From contig MFFN01000006.1 of NCBI GenBank assembly GCA_001777915.1, positions 62,001-126,000 of the forward strand: 64,000 bases of DNA, read 5' to 3'. A program made the position numbers and the translations under genes. Shown piece by piece: positions 33,083 through 41,671 of the stretch (positions are counted from its first letter, which is position 1; each line of letters starts with the position of its first letter). The notes under the pieces were generated by a model. It made no database searches. It saw nothing but the letters and a program-made list of their open reading frames with translations, and had not been told where the DNA came from. This DNA comes from Candidatus Edwardsbacteria bacterium RifOxyA12_full_54_48. Its GTDB lineage: Bacteria; Edwardsbacteria; AC1; EtOH8.

Positions 33083-34900
33083 CTATTTTATTACCGTGAC
33101 TTCCATCCTGCGGTTAAGGGCCCGGCCGGCCTTGGTGCTATTGGTGGCAACCGGGTAGTCCTCGCCGTAGCCAATATGCGTCAACCGGTCTGCGCTGATG
33201 CCATAGTCGGCTATCAGGGCATTGCGAACCACGTTGGCCCGGGCTTCGGATAGCTTCTGGTTATAGGCTTTGGTGCCAGGGCTGGAGGTATGCCCGCCGA
33301 TCTCCACCCTTACTTCCGGGTTTTCTTTCAGGATCTTGGCAATGGATTCCAGAAGCTGCGCGGAATTGGGGCCGAGCTTGGCATTTCCAATGGTGAAATT
33401 AACGTCGGTAAAGACGAACTTGTCGCCGATCTTGACCAGGTATATGGTCTGCTTCGCAAGCGGCGCGCCGCCCATGGGGTGCAGGGTGAGGCTCTTGGGG
33501 TAATACCCGTCGGCTCCGGCCTGGACGTAGTACTCGCCCTGGTTCAACATGATGTTGAAGGCGCCCTTGAAGTCGGTCTTGGCGGACTGGAACTTGCCGG
33601 TGGAATCCTTGAAGGATATGGTGGCAACCACCGGACTGCCGGTTTTGTAGTCCATTACGTTGCCGGAGATTTCGCTGGGAGGAATGGGTTTGAGGGTCAG
33701 GGCGAAGTCCTGGATGGCCGGCACTTTCCTGTTCTTTTTTGTCAACTGGACCGCGGCGCTCCCCGGCAGGTACAGCTTGGCCTCGGCCCTGATCTCCACC
33801 GGAGCTTTTCCGATGACGACCCCTTCCAGCCGGTATTCGCCGGTCGGGTTGCTATTGGCGGCGATCCCTCCGGCCGATACGATGGCCAGGATCCCTTTGC
33901 CGGTCGACTTGTCAGTCACCTTGCCGGTGATGATCCCGGTGGCCGGAACCTTCGGGCCTATCTCCGCCTTGGGCGCATAGTGCAGGCCCAGGATGGCATG
34001 CCAGTGCTCGCCGCCGCGGAAGAATGGCAAAGCCTCACGGACGTCGGTCCGCAGGTTGTACTCGCCGCCCCCCGTGATGTTGAAGCCTGCGACATAGTAC
34101 CTCAGGCCGAAGACCGCCCAGGTGGGGTTGTTCAATTCGTCGTATTCGATCAGCTCGCCGGTGGTGCTGCCGGGCTTGGGATACTTGGTGGTGTCCATCA
34201 TGTATTCGGCGCTGAACCCGACATAGGGGGTCAGGTATCCCATGTCGTAGCTTAAACCGATGCCGAACGGCAGCGACATGTTCGGATAGATATTCACCTC
34301 CGTGCTGTCGGTGGCCGAGGCATGCATCTTGTCCAGCTTATAATACATGCCGGCGTTGAAGGTGATGCAGCCGCGGCCGTCTTGGCCGAAATGCCGGTCG
34401 GCCAGCATCCGGGCGTCGATGCCGCCATTGTAAACGTGGCCCGACGGCGCGATCTTGAAGGTGTCGGCCACGGTGGCGATGTCATAGCCGAAATAGGCGG
34501 CCAGCCACATCTTGTCTCCGGCCGGTATCGACATTTTCAAGCCCACCCGGGTGTTGCCCAGACCGCTGGGGTTATAGGTGTACTTGGTCCCGCCTATTTC
34601 AACGTAGCTGGAAGGCATCAGGTAGTTCGTGCCCGCTGACAGCTCGAACATGTCGTTGATGCTGAAGTAGCCGGAGGGCCTGATGGCCATGTCCATGGCC
34701 CCGTTTTTAAGGCTGGTGGCTGTGGAGTCGTCGTCCCATTTCCAGGCGTACAGATAGGCTCCGATCCCGAAGTTCATCGGGCCGGCGTTCTGGGCGCTGA
34801 TGGTCCGGAACATCCCGCTGCTGCCCCAGATGGTTGGCGAGGCCGAGGCCATCCCGGCCGCCAGCGCCATCAGCGCTACTAATGCGATTAGACGTTTCAT
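33083..34900 (-). CDS. OmpA-family outer-membrane protein with regulatory-like domains
   Basis: 605 residues. Signal peptide 1-20 (ends MASA). About 25-310 is an outer-membrane barrel of the kind with paired aromatic strands (YLYAWKWDDD, YFSINDMFELSAGTNY, GLRYYVAGFNITGGGEYN). Two carboxypeptidase-regulatory-like Ig folds follow (about 318-400, ITGKVTDKSTGKGILAIVS; 408-485, ISGNVMDYKTGSPVVATIS), then an OmpA peptidoglycan-binding domain (about 490-605) with VEIGGHTSSPGTKAYNQKLSEARA and NRRMEVTVIK. It would join the outer membrane, surface partners and the wall. ATG preceded by GGAAAGAG. It lies among the ice-binding genes and may be their anchor (inference). Confidence 0.88.
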   Translation of the reverse strand: MKRLIALVALMALAAGMASASPTIWGSSGMFRTISAQNAGPMNFGIGAYLYAWKWDDDSTATSLKNGAMDMAIRPSGYFSINDMFELSAGTNYLMPSSYVEIGGTKYTYNPSGLGNTRVGLKMSIPAGDKMWLAAYFGYDIATVADTFKIAPSGHVYNGGIDARMLADRHFGQDGRGCITFNAGMYYKLDKMHASATDSTEVNIYPNMSLPFGIGLSYDMGYLTPYVGFSAEYMMDTTKYPKPGSTTGELIEYDELNNPTWAVFGLRYYVAGFNITGGGEYNLRTDVREALPFFRGGEHWHAILGLHYAPKAEIGPKVPATGIITGKVTDKSTGKGILAIVSAGGIAANSNPTGEYRLEGVVIGKAPVEIRAEAKLYLPGSAAVQLTKKNRKVPAIQDFALTLKPIPPSEISGNVMDYKTGSPVVATISFKDSTGKFQSAKTDFKGAFNIMLNQGEYYVQAGADGYYPKSLTLHPMGGAPLAKQTIYLVKIGDKFVFTDVNFTIGNAKLGPNSAQLLESIAKILKENPEVRVEIGGHTSSPGTKAYNQKLSEARANVVRNALIADYGISADRLTHIGYGEDYPVATNSTKAGRALNRRMEVTVIK

Positions 34901-34933
34901 TTGGCTCTTTCCTTTTTTAGGTTGTTGTTTTTA

Positions 34934-34962
34934 GCCTGCGGGGGTTCTTTGCCCCCGCAGGC
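34934..34962 (-). other. Perfect 11-bp hairpin between the 816-type DUF3494 gene and the OmpA gene
   Basis: GCCTGCGGGGG / CCCCCGCAGGC with a 7-base loop, between the stop at 35001 and the ATG at 34900. On the minus strand no T-run follows, so it is more likely a mRNA-stabilising or leader element than a terminator. Confidence 0.55.
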
Positions 34963-35000
34963 GCTGTTGCATTTATTGTTTTGGTGCCGGTTGCCGTTGT

Positions 35001-37388
35001 TTACCTTACCAGCACTAACCGCCTGGTGAGGCTGGTCCCTTCATAGTTAAGCCGGTAAATGTATACCCCGGACGAAACCTTTCTTCCCTGGCGGTCGTTG
35101 CCCCTCCAGGTAATGTTATAAGACCCGGCCGATTTTTGTCCCTGGGCCAGGGTGCTTACCAGCCGGCCGCGGATGTCGTAAATATTAAGCGAGATATTGC
35201 CGGACCGGGGAAGGGCATAGCTGATGGTTACCAGGCCCGAGCTTGGGTTGGGCCGGCAGGGCATCAATTGCAGCTTGCCGTAGGTCAGGAGGCCTTCTAT
35301 CGGCTGTTCTACGCCGGTGGGTATGGTAAGGGTATTGCCTATCAATGTTACCTCGGTCTGGGCCAGCGCCCGGCCGTCCAAAGTTCCTCCGTCCTGCATC
35401 ACGATCGCTGTATAGTCCAATATGTTACCCTTGAATTGAGTGGTTGATCCCAGGGTGGTCTGGTCGGCCACCTGCCAGAAGATGTTCTTGGCCAGAGCGC
35501 CGCCGCTTAAGTAAACAATGGCTCCGCTGCCCACGATAAGGGTTCCATCTATCTGGAATATCCAGACATCATTGGAGTCGCCGGTTAAAGTGACGCCCGG
35601 GGCGTTTATCAGGACCCCGGTGCTCCACTTATACAGGCCGCGGACCAGGGTCTTTCCGGTAAGGTTCCCGGCATGCAGTTCGGTAAAGTCCGGCAATGTC
35701 CGTCCGGCGGCGTCGGTGAACGCGGTTTCCATGTTGCTGACGGCCGTGCCCACGTAAGTCGGAGTAGGCGCCTTGTAGTCGGCGGCATATATCTTGCCGT
35801 CCACCAAGGTTGATGTCGAATATGCGCTATCGGCGGCCATAATTAAGCCAAACCCGGTTATAGCCGTCGCGGCGATTGGACTCACCCCCATATCTCCCAC
35901 TATTTGGGTGGTTCCGGTGGTTGAAATTCCGGCTTTTGACAGGATCACGAAATTGCCGGCCAATCCCAGATCTACCGGAGTGCGATTGGTCGTCATGCCG
36001 GTGGTAAAGCTCCAGACATAGGCGCTATCCAGCGCGTTGCCGCCCAGATCGGTGGCCCCGGTCGTGATCGTGGCCGTGTAAACGGCGTTGGTATCAAGAT
36101 TGTCGTAGGGCGCGAAAGTTGCCGTTTTAACACTATCAACATATGTCACCACACCCCTGATCGGTGTCAGCCCCTGTTTCACGGTGAATGTCAGGGTGTC
36201 AATTGTTAGGGAGTCCATGGACTCGCTGAAGGTGGCGGTGATCTTGGTGTAGATCGACACGTCAATGGTGGAATTCGGCGGATCGGTGGAGATCACCGTG
36301 GGCGGGATGCTGTCGTTGATGGTGAATACGCCATCGCTGGTATCCGCCGAGCTGTTGCCGGCGCTGTCGCGGGCGGTCACCTTGACCAGGGCAAAAGTGC
36401 TGGGGGTGTTGGGCACCATCCAGTTATAGCTGGTGTCGAGCCCGGTCCAGATCGGGTCCCAGTTGGCCCCGTTGTCGATGGAGTAGCTCACCTCACTCTC
36501 CGTCACGCCGACGTTGTCGCTTTGGCTCCAGACGATCAGGCGGCTGGAACCGATGTTCCAGGCCTCGCCGCCGTTGGGCGCAATCACGGTCACGGTCGGC
36601 GGTATGGTGTCCTGGGCGGTGGTGTCTACTGTGACTGGGGCGGTAAAGGCCACGGCGTCCAGGGTCACCGCGGTCTGGGCCAAAGCCCGGCCGTTAAAGG
36701 CCGCGCCGGTCATGATCACGATGGCAGTGGCGTCCAGTATGATGCCCTTGAAATCGGAGTATGTTCCCAGGGTGGTTTGGCCGGTCACCTGCCAGAAGAT
36801 ATTCTTGGGCTGGGCGCCCCCGGTAAGTTTGATCATGGCGCCGCTGCCCAGGGTTAGGGTTTGCGCTATCTGGAATACCCAGACGGCGTTGGAGTCTCCG
36901 TCCAGGGTCAGGGTATCGTTTATCAGTACTGTGGAGCTCCAAAAATAGGTGCCGGGGTAGAGTGTCTGCCCGCTGAGAATTCCAGAGTGCAGTTCGGTGG
37001 AATCCGGGGTGCGTCCGGCAGCTACTCCGTACGCGGTTACCATGTTGCCGATCGCCACTCCCAGCTCGGTCGGGGTTGGCTCCTTGTAATTGGCGGCATA
37101 GACCTTCTCGGTCACCAAAGATGACGTCGAATATGTGCTGTCGAGGCTCATCACCAGCCCGAATGGTCCGGTGATCGTACCTGCGGCGGCCGGACTTACT
37201 CCGATGTTTCCCGCAATTAAGCTGCCGGCAGTGGTTGAAATTCCAGACTCTGCCAGGATGGCGAAATTGCCGGCCGTTCCCAGATCTACCGGTGTGGCGC
37301 CGTAACCGTTGGTAACACACATTACCAGAGCCATAAGCGCAATGGACATTGCGGTTATGCCCTTCCTTCTGACTGTTTTGGTAAACAT
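35001..37388 (-). CDS. Large double ice-binding-like (DUF3494 x2) protein with sorting domain
   Basis: 795 residues. Signal segment 1-30 (ends VTNGYGA), DUF3494 copy 1 about 31-255, an Ig-like domain about 265-365 (NGGEAWNIGSSRLIVWSQSDN, VTARDSAGNSSADTSDG), a Big_5 domain about 366-465 (TFSESMDSLTI ... LGGNALDSAYVWSFTTG), DUF3494 copy 2 about 472-690 and a FlgD-like sorting domain about 700-795. Two ice-binding units in one chain are known to raise avidity in other species. GAGGAG eight bases before ATG 37388 supports this start over the longer frame. It is first in the series of DUF3494 genes in transcription order. Confidence 0.9.
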   Translation of the reverse strand: MFTKTVRRKGITAMSIALMALVMCVTNGYGATPVDLGTAGNFAILAESGISTTAGSLIAGNIGVSPAAAGTITGPFGLVMSLDSTYSTSSLVTEKVYAANYKEPTPTELGVAIGNMVTAYGVAAGRTPDSTELHSGILSGQTLYPGTYFWSSTVLINDTLTLDGDSNAVWVFQIAQTLTLGSGAMIKLTGGAQPKNIFWQVTGQTTLGTYSDFKGIILDATAIVIMTGAAFNGRALAQTAVTLDAVAFTAPVTVDTTAQDTIPPTVTVIAPNGGEAWNIGSSRLIVWSQSDNVGVTESEVSYSIDNGANWDPIWTGLDTSYNWMVPNTPSTFALVKVTARDSAGNSSADTSDGVFTINDSIPPTVISTDPPNSTIDVSIYTKITATFSESMDSLTIDTLTFTVKQGLTPIRGVVTYVDSVKTATFAPYDNLDTNAVYTATITTGATDLGGNALDSAYVWSFTTGMTTNRTPVDLGLAGNFVILSKAGISTTGTTQIVGDMGVSPIAATAITGFGLIMAADSAYSTSTLVDGKIYAADYKAPTPTYVGTAVSNMETAFTDAAGRTLPDFTELHAGNLTGKTLVRGLYKWSTGVLINAPGVTLTGDSNDVWIFQIDGTLIVGSGAIVYLSGGALAKNIFWQVADQTTLGSTTQFKGNILDYTAIVMQDGGTLDGRALAQTEVTLIGNTLTIPTGVEQPIEGLLTYGKLQLMPCRPNPSSGLVTISYALPRSGNISLNIYDIRGRLVSTLAQGQKSAGSYNITWRGNDRQGRKVSSGVYIYRLNYEGTSLTRRLVLVR

Positions 37389-37611
37389 GACTCTGACTCC
37401 TCTTTGTATTAGTTTCTTTTTCTGTTGCTTGTTGCTCTGGGGCCTAAACATTTTTTCAAGTTAAATATCGCCTTGGTGATTTTTGTTGATCAGGCATAAT
37501 ATGCTTCCTTTCCTTTCTTCTATTTATAAAATTTATTGCTTAGCAGTCCTTTCGGAGCTTCATCGGCCGGTGATCCCGGCCATTGAATTGCAGCCCCCGT
37601 TAATTGCCGTT

Positions 37612-38292
37612 CTACTCCGGCAGCAGGGTTATTTCTATCCGCCGGTTCTTGCTGCGGCCGGAGGCCGTTTTATTGCTGGCCACCGGCTGGTATTCCGACA
37701 GGCCGATGACCTGCATCCGCTCCGGAGCGATGCCGACCTTCTCCTGAAGAAAACGGACCACATTTGCCGCCCGGGCCGTCGAAAGCTCCCAATTAGTGGG
37801 ATATTGCTTCTGGAGACGGGTGTGTATCGGCACGTTATCGGTATGGCCCTCAACCCGGATGGTCTTGTTGCTGGTGTTTTTCAGGACATTGCCGACCCTT
37901 TCCAGCACTTTTATGCCCTCCGGCGTTAATTCGGCTTCACCCGATGGGAACAATATCTTGTCGACCATGCTTACCGACAAACGGTCGGCCAGCTGGGTGA
38001 TCTTGATCTGGCCCTGCCCGATCTCATTCTTCATGTCCGCGGTCAGCTTTTCGTAAGTGCCTTTCAGCCGGGCGATCTCCTCCTCCTTTTTCAGGGAAAT
38101 GACGGCTATCTTGGCCTCAAGTTCCCGCTCCAATTCCATCCTTTGCGCTTCCAGGGCATTGATCTGGAAGGTGAGGTCCGTGACTGTGTTGCGCGCAGCC
38201 TCAAGCTCGTTTCGGCCGTTAAAGTAAAAATAATACGAACTGCCGGCCAGCAGCATGACCAGAACTATCACCACGGCCAATATTGCTTTCAT
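37612..38292 (-). CDS. OmpA/MotB-type protein with membrane anchor and coiled coil
   Basis: 226 residues. N-terminal hydrophobic anchor (about 4-27, FYFNGR ends it), a coiled coil (about 30-95, LEAQRMELERELEAKIAVISLKKEEEIARLK with heptads), then an OmpA-like peptidoglycan-binding domain (about 105-225) with FPSGEAELTPEGIKVLERVG, VEGHTDNVPIHT and NRRIEITLLPE. This layout matches inner-membrane-anchored wall-binding proteins such as MotB-like stators without the proton channel. No flagellar genes are nearby. Confidence 0.88.
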   Translation of the reverse strand: MKAILAVVIVLVMLLAGSSYYFYFNGRNELEAARNTVTDLTFQINALEAQRMELERELEAKIAVISLKKEEEIARLKGTYEKLTADMKNEIGQGQIKITQLADRLSVSMVDKILFPSGEAELTPEGIKVLERVGNVLKNTSNKTIRVEGHTDNVPIHTRLQKQYPTNWELSTARAANVVRFLQEKVGIAPERMQVIGLSEYQPVASNKTASGRSKNRRIEITLLPE

Positions 38293-38389
38293 TTTGATAC
38301 CTCGTTGATCGATCTTGGCGGTCTACAATGACCAGGATCGCATTTCTCCAATACCGGATATAAAAAGCCGGCGAAAGTTTCCATCGTCC

Positions 38390-38596
38390 TTATTTCCTCT
38401 TGGGGCTGAAGAACAGGCCGAAAAGCCCGGCCAGGGAAGCGACCGATCCGCCTATCAGCATCCAGACCGTTTTGTCGGTGGGCGAGCCGGTGAAAAATCT
38501 TGAGACATCAGAGCTGAAGGAATCCCCGGCCCTGACCCCCCAAACGATCAGCAAAATCCCTATGGCCAGCAGGGCAACCGAAAGACCTTTGTACAT
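38390..38596 (-). CDS. DUF3185-family small membrane protein
   Basis: 68 residues. Two membrane helices (about 4-22 and 46-63) joined by a polar segment with FFTGSPTDKTVWMLIGG, the family's conserved core. Members are short membrane proteins of unknown function that often sit with CsbD, YtxH and lmo0937 genes, as here. Confidence 0.88.
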   Translation of the reverse strand: MYKGLSVALLAIGILLIVWGVRAGDSFSSDVSRFFTGSPTDKTVWMLIGGSVASLAGLFGLFFSPKRK

Positions 38597-38627
38597 TTGT
38601 AATGCTCCTTAAAATATTACGGCGATC

Positions 38628-38648
38628 AAAGCGGCTTCGGGCCGCTTT
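38628..38648 (-). terminator. GC-rich hairpin after the outer-membrane protein gene
   Basis: 8-bp stem AAAGCGGC / GCCGCTTT with a TTCGG loop, 76 bases downstream of the stop at 38724 on the minus strand. The following T-run is short (TTT), so it is a weak terminator candidate. Confidence 0.45.
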
Positions 38649-38723
38649 AGGATAGGCAAAAGGCTATGGGTCGAACCGTTCGAAGGGGTATAATTAAACT
38701 GGGCCGTTATACTTCCGCCCGGT

Positions 38724-39218
38724 TTAAAAGAAATACCTGACCCCGATGCCGGCATCTATGCCAAAGCCCGTTGACGGCACCAGTTGGAGCGCGGGAACCA
38801 GTTCCAGAAACACGTCTATCGGCGTCCGGCGAGGCAGCCACAGAATGCCCAGCACCCCGCGGACGGCAGCCGAGTTCTTGTACCCGGCCCCGGTATTGAT
38901 CCGTCCTCCGACCCCGTAATACAGGGGGAATCGTTCGCTTGAGCGAATGGCGTCGAATGAATGCCAGAGATGATCCATGTGGAAGTGGATCCGGCTCTCG
39001 CCGGTATAATAGCCGTCATACTTGGAGATCCGGTCCCCGCCCAACGACCATCCCAGGCCGAAATCCAGGGCAGTGCGGTTCGATGTCCACAGTTTGGCAC
39101 TGAGTCCGGTCGGCTCGCCAATGATTATTCCCAGACCGAAGCGGCGTTCCTGGCTGCTGGCTCCGGTGGCGGTCAGAAACAGGACCAAGGTGATGGCGGC
39201 ATAAAGAAACGATCTCAT
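38724..39218 (-). CDS. Small outer-membrane beta-barrel protein
   Basis: 164 residues. Signal peptide about 1-22 (ends ASSQ), then alternating strands (FGLGIIIGEPTGLSAKLW, ALDFGLGWSLGG, IDVFLELVPALQLVP) ending in a terminal phenylalanine pair (VRYFF), the usual C-terminal barrel signal. The GEPTGLSAKLW opening is typical of a family of small barrels of unknown function in FCB and related groups. It is the second gene after the sigma54 promoter. Confidence 0.75.
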   Translation of the reverse strand: MRSFLYAAITLVLFLTATGASSQERRFGLGIIIGEPTGLSAKLWTSNRTALDFGLGWSLGGDRISKYDGYYTGESRIHFHMDHLWHSFDAIRSSERFPLYYGVGGRINTGAGYKNSAAVRGVLGILWLPRRTPIDVFLELVPALQLVPSTGFGIDAGIGVRYFF

Positions 39219-39249
39219 GGGGGGTTGCTCCCTTCGATGATGTTGTAGG

Positions 39250-39399
39250 TTACAGTATTTTGTTGCCGCGGATGATCCTTATCAGGACGGCAATGACGGC
39301 TATGACCAGAAGAATGTGGACCAAACCTCCCATGGTATGGGAAGTAACCAGCCCCAGCAACCACAAAACTACCATTATAGTGGCGATGATGAACAGCAT
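39250..39399 (-). CDS. lmo0937-family small membrane protein, copy 2
   Basis: 49 residues, two hydrophobic helices (FIIATIMVVLWLLGLV and VHILLVIAVIAVLIRII) separated by SHTMGGL, ending RGNKIL. It is a clear paralogue of the protein at 26736-26891 (shared LWL...G...GG.VHILLVI pattern). GAAAGGA stands eight bases before the ATG. It is the first gene downstream of the sigma54-type promoter at 39516-39531. Confidence 0.85.
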   Translation of the reverse strand: MLFIIATIMVVLWLLGLVTSHTMGGLVHILLVIAVIAVLIRIIRGNKIL

Positions 39400-39515
39400 G
39401 TTAGTTTCCTTTCATATTTTCGGTTTACAAAGTAATCTGAATTTTTGCCGCAATTTGACGGTCACCCAAATGCCCTGATTAACTGCGGTAGAATTGTCCA
39501 ACATTGTTATATAGC

Positions 39516-39531
39516 AGCTTATTCCGTGCCA
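39516..39531 (-). promoter_or_regulatory. Sigma54-type (-24/-12) promoter
   Basis: Minus strand TGGCACG-GAAT-AAGCT: the GG (-24) and GC (-12) have the exact 10-base spacing, and TGGCACG matches the consensus fully; the only departure is AA for TT before the GC. Transcription would start near 39506, about 107 bases before the lmo0937-family gene. The adjacent upstream gene encodes a sigma54 activator. Confidence 0.72.
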
Positions 39532-39640
39532 CATCATCGGCGGGACAAAAGATACTCGGCTGGTGATATCCTATGCCGTTGAACGGGAGCAAGATAACTG
39601 CCTGTAAATTAATAAAATGGATGCCGGAACAGTTCCGGAA

Positions 39641-39674
39641 AGTGTATCATCTCCCCTAATGTTAATGAGACACT
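39641..39674. promoter_or_regulatory. Inverted repeat I, candidate enhancer site
   Basis: Half-sites AGTGTATCAT (39641-39650) and ATGAGACACT (39665-39674) pair at nine of ten positions and lie about 110-145 bases upstream of the sigma54-type promoter. The half-site core TGTNTCAT recurs in repeat II. Confidence 0.5.
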
Positions 39675-39697
39675 GTTCCCTATCCTTGCCAAATAAA

Positions 39698-39737
39698 AAA
39701 GGGCCCGTCCTGCCTATTTCGGCAAAACAGACCCTTT
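39698..39737 (-). terminator. Imperfect terminator of the sigma54-activator gene
   Basis: Minus strand: AAAGG ... GTC ... GCC loop GGC ... GAC ... CCTTT with a bulge and an internal loop, followed by TTTTTTATTT. It lies about 105 bases after the stop at 39843. Confidence 0.45.
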
Positions 39738-39792
39738 CCAAGGGGTATCTTTGGTTATTAGGACCCAGTATTGGTCATCGCTTCATATTATC

Positions 39793-39835
39793 TGTATCAT
39801 TAACGCTTAATGACACACTTGAGTTAAATGAGACA
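39793..39835. promoter_or_regulatory. Inverted repeat II plus a third half-site, candidate enhancer
   Basis: TGTATCATTAA (39793-39803), CGC, TTAATGACACA (39807-39817) pair at ten of eleven positions; a further half-site ATGAGACA is at 39828-39835, touching the activator's stop codon. The distance to the promoter is about 260-300 bases, normal for an enhancer. Confidence 0.55.
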
Positions 39836-39842
39836 TTCGCCT

Positions 39843-41594
39843 TCACTTTTGAGTCAGGAACCGGTGGATGGTGGCCCGGCTTACCCCCAGGAGTTTGGCG
39901 GCTTTTAATTTATTTCCCTGGGTTTCTTCCAGGGCCGCATCCACTGTTTTGGAGTCAAGTTTTCCTTGGCGGTTCCTGCGTTTCTGGGGACGTTTATCGG
40001 TCGGGAAAATATTTATCGGCAGATATTGCGGGGAGATGGCCTTGCCCCGGCATTTGATCAGGGCAAATTGCAGGACGTTCTGCAGCTCCCTGACATTGCC
40101 GGGCCAATTATATTCCATCAGGATATCCAACACCTCGGGCGACAGGGAGACCTTTTCCTTATGGGATTCCTTGGATGACCATTCAAGATAGCTCTCGGCC
40201 AAAAGGGGGATGTCGTTAAGTCTTTCCCTCAACGGCGGCATGGTGATCGGCACCACGCACAGCCGGTAGAAAAGGTCTTCCCGGAACCTGCCGGCTTTGA
40301 TCTCTTCGCGCAGGTCCTTGTTGGTGGCGCTGATCACCCGGACATCCACCTTCATCGTCTTTTCGGAGCCCACCGGCTCGAACTGGCCATTCTGCAGCAC
40401 CCGCAGCAGCTTGACCTGCATGGCCTGGCTCAGATCGCCCACCTCGTCCAGGAAGATGGTGCCCCCGTCGGCCAGTTCAAACCGGCCCTTCTTGTCGCGA
40501 ATGGCTCCGGTAAAAGATCCTTTGCAATGTCCGAATAATTCGCTTTCCAGCAGGCCGTCCGGCAGAGATCCGCAATTGACCGGAACGAAACGCTTATGGC
40601 GCCGCGGGCCTTCGTTATGCAGGGCCGAGGCCACCAGCTCCTTGCCAGTTCCGCTTTCCCCCTGGATCAGCACCTGGGCGCTGGATTCGGCCAGTTCCCG
40701 GATGGTGGCGTACAATTCCATCATTTTTTCGTCCTTGCCCACTATGCCGGCAAAGGAATGTTCTATCCGGAGCCGCTGGCGTAAATATGACAATTCGGTG
40801 ATATCCTCCACCGTCAGCACCGCCATTCTCTTCCGTTCATATTCTATGGGCGCTGCGCTTAGGGAAAACAGCCGTTTATGGATATGGCCGTCTATAAAGA
40901 ATTCAAAATTAGCCATGACCCGCTGTGTTTCCGCACCCGCTAAAGCCGCCAATACCGTGGTTCTGACCTGACAGTTGCTGCAGACATCAAGGGATCCGCA
41001 TCCCTCCGGCGTTTCCTCGGCGTGGGTGCACCGCAGCATATCGCCCCAGCGGTGATTGACGATGGCGGTTTCCGGCAGGCCAAAAGTATGCTGGGCTGCC
41101 CCGTTGGCGGATCTTACAGTCAACTGGTCGTCCATTATCAGTATGGTGCAGGGAACGGCCTCAAAGATGGTGCGGAGCTTTTTCTCTGAGCTTTTTATCT
41201 CCATTTCCGCCTGCTTGCGTTCTATGGCATAGCGGATGCTTTTATCCAGAGGCACTACTTGCAGGCGACCCTTGGCAAAGTAATCCTGCGCTCCCTTAGT
41301 AAGCGCATCTATGCCCACTTGCTCATCATCCAGTCCGGTCAGCACAATGACAGCTACATTTGGGGCGGCCTGGGAGATCTTATCTATTATGGTCAATCCC
41401 TGGCTGTCAGGCAAGCCCAGATCGGCCAATACGGCGTCGGTTTTATTCTCAGACAACGCTCTGAGCGCATCGGAGAGGGTTTGGCTGCGCCTAATTTCAA
41501 ATGATGCCAGACGGGATTCCCTAAGGTATTCCTGCACCAGGCGGAAATCCGCGTCGGTATCTTCAATTACCAGCAGTTTGATCGGGTCTGACAT
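39843..41594 (-). CDS. Sigma54-dependent response regulator (REC-PAS-AAA-Fis)
   Basis: 583 residues. Receiver about 1-125 (VIEDTDAD, VLADLGLPDSQG, VLTGL), PAS domain about 135-260 (FEAVPCTILIMDDQL), AAA+ domain about 285-520 with Walker A GESGTGKE, the sigma54 contact loop GSFTGA (usually GAFTGA), Walker B DGGTIFLDEVGD and an arginine-rich sensor region, and a C-terminal Fis-type helix-turn-helix (about 545-583, AAKLLGVSRATIHRFL). It should activate sigma54 promoters when phosphorylated. The promoter and repeats directly downstream are its likely targets. It ends the PAS-kinase / Rcp1-like operon. Confidence 0.95.
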   Translation of the reverse strand: MSDPIKLLVIEDTDADFRLVQEYLRESRLASFEIRRSQTLSDALRALSENKTDAVLADLGLPDSQGLTIIDKISQAAPNVAVIVLTGLDDEQVGIDALTKGAQDYFAKGRLQVVPLDKSIRYAIERKQAEMEIKSSEKKLRTIFEAVPCTILIMDDQLTVRSANGAAQHTFGLPETAIVNHRWGDMLRCTHAEETPEGCGSLDVCSNCQVRTTVLAALAGAETQRVMANFEFFIDGHIHKRLFSLSAAPIEYERKRMAVLTVEDITELSYLRQRLRIEHSFAGIVGKDEKMMELYATIRELAESSAQVLIQGESGTGKELVASALHNEGPRRHKRFVPVNCGSLPDGLLESELFGHCKGSFTGAIRDKKGRFELADGGTIFLDEVGDLSQAMQVKLLRVLQNGQFEPVGSEKTMKVDVRVISATNKDLREEIKAGRFREDLFYRLCVVPITMPPLRERLNDIPLLAESYLEWSSKESHKEKVSLSPEVLDILMEYNWPGNVRELQNVLQFALIKCRGKAISPQYLPINIFPTDKRPQKRRNRQGKLDSKTVDAALEETQGNKLKAAKLLGVSRATIHRFLTQK

Positions 41595-41671
41595 ATCTTT
41601 CCTTTGTTATGGACGAGAGGGCCTCTGTACGAAGGGTGAAGGCCCCCTGCCCTTCGCTGGTCTTTTAGTGA

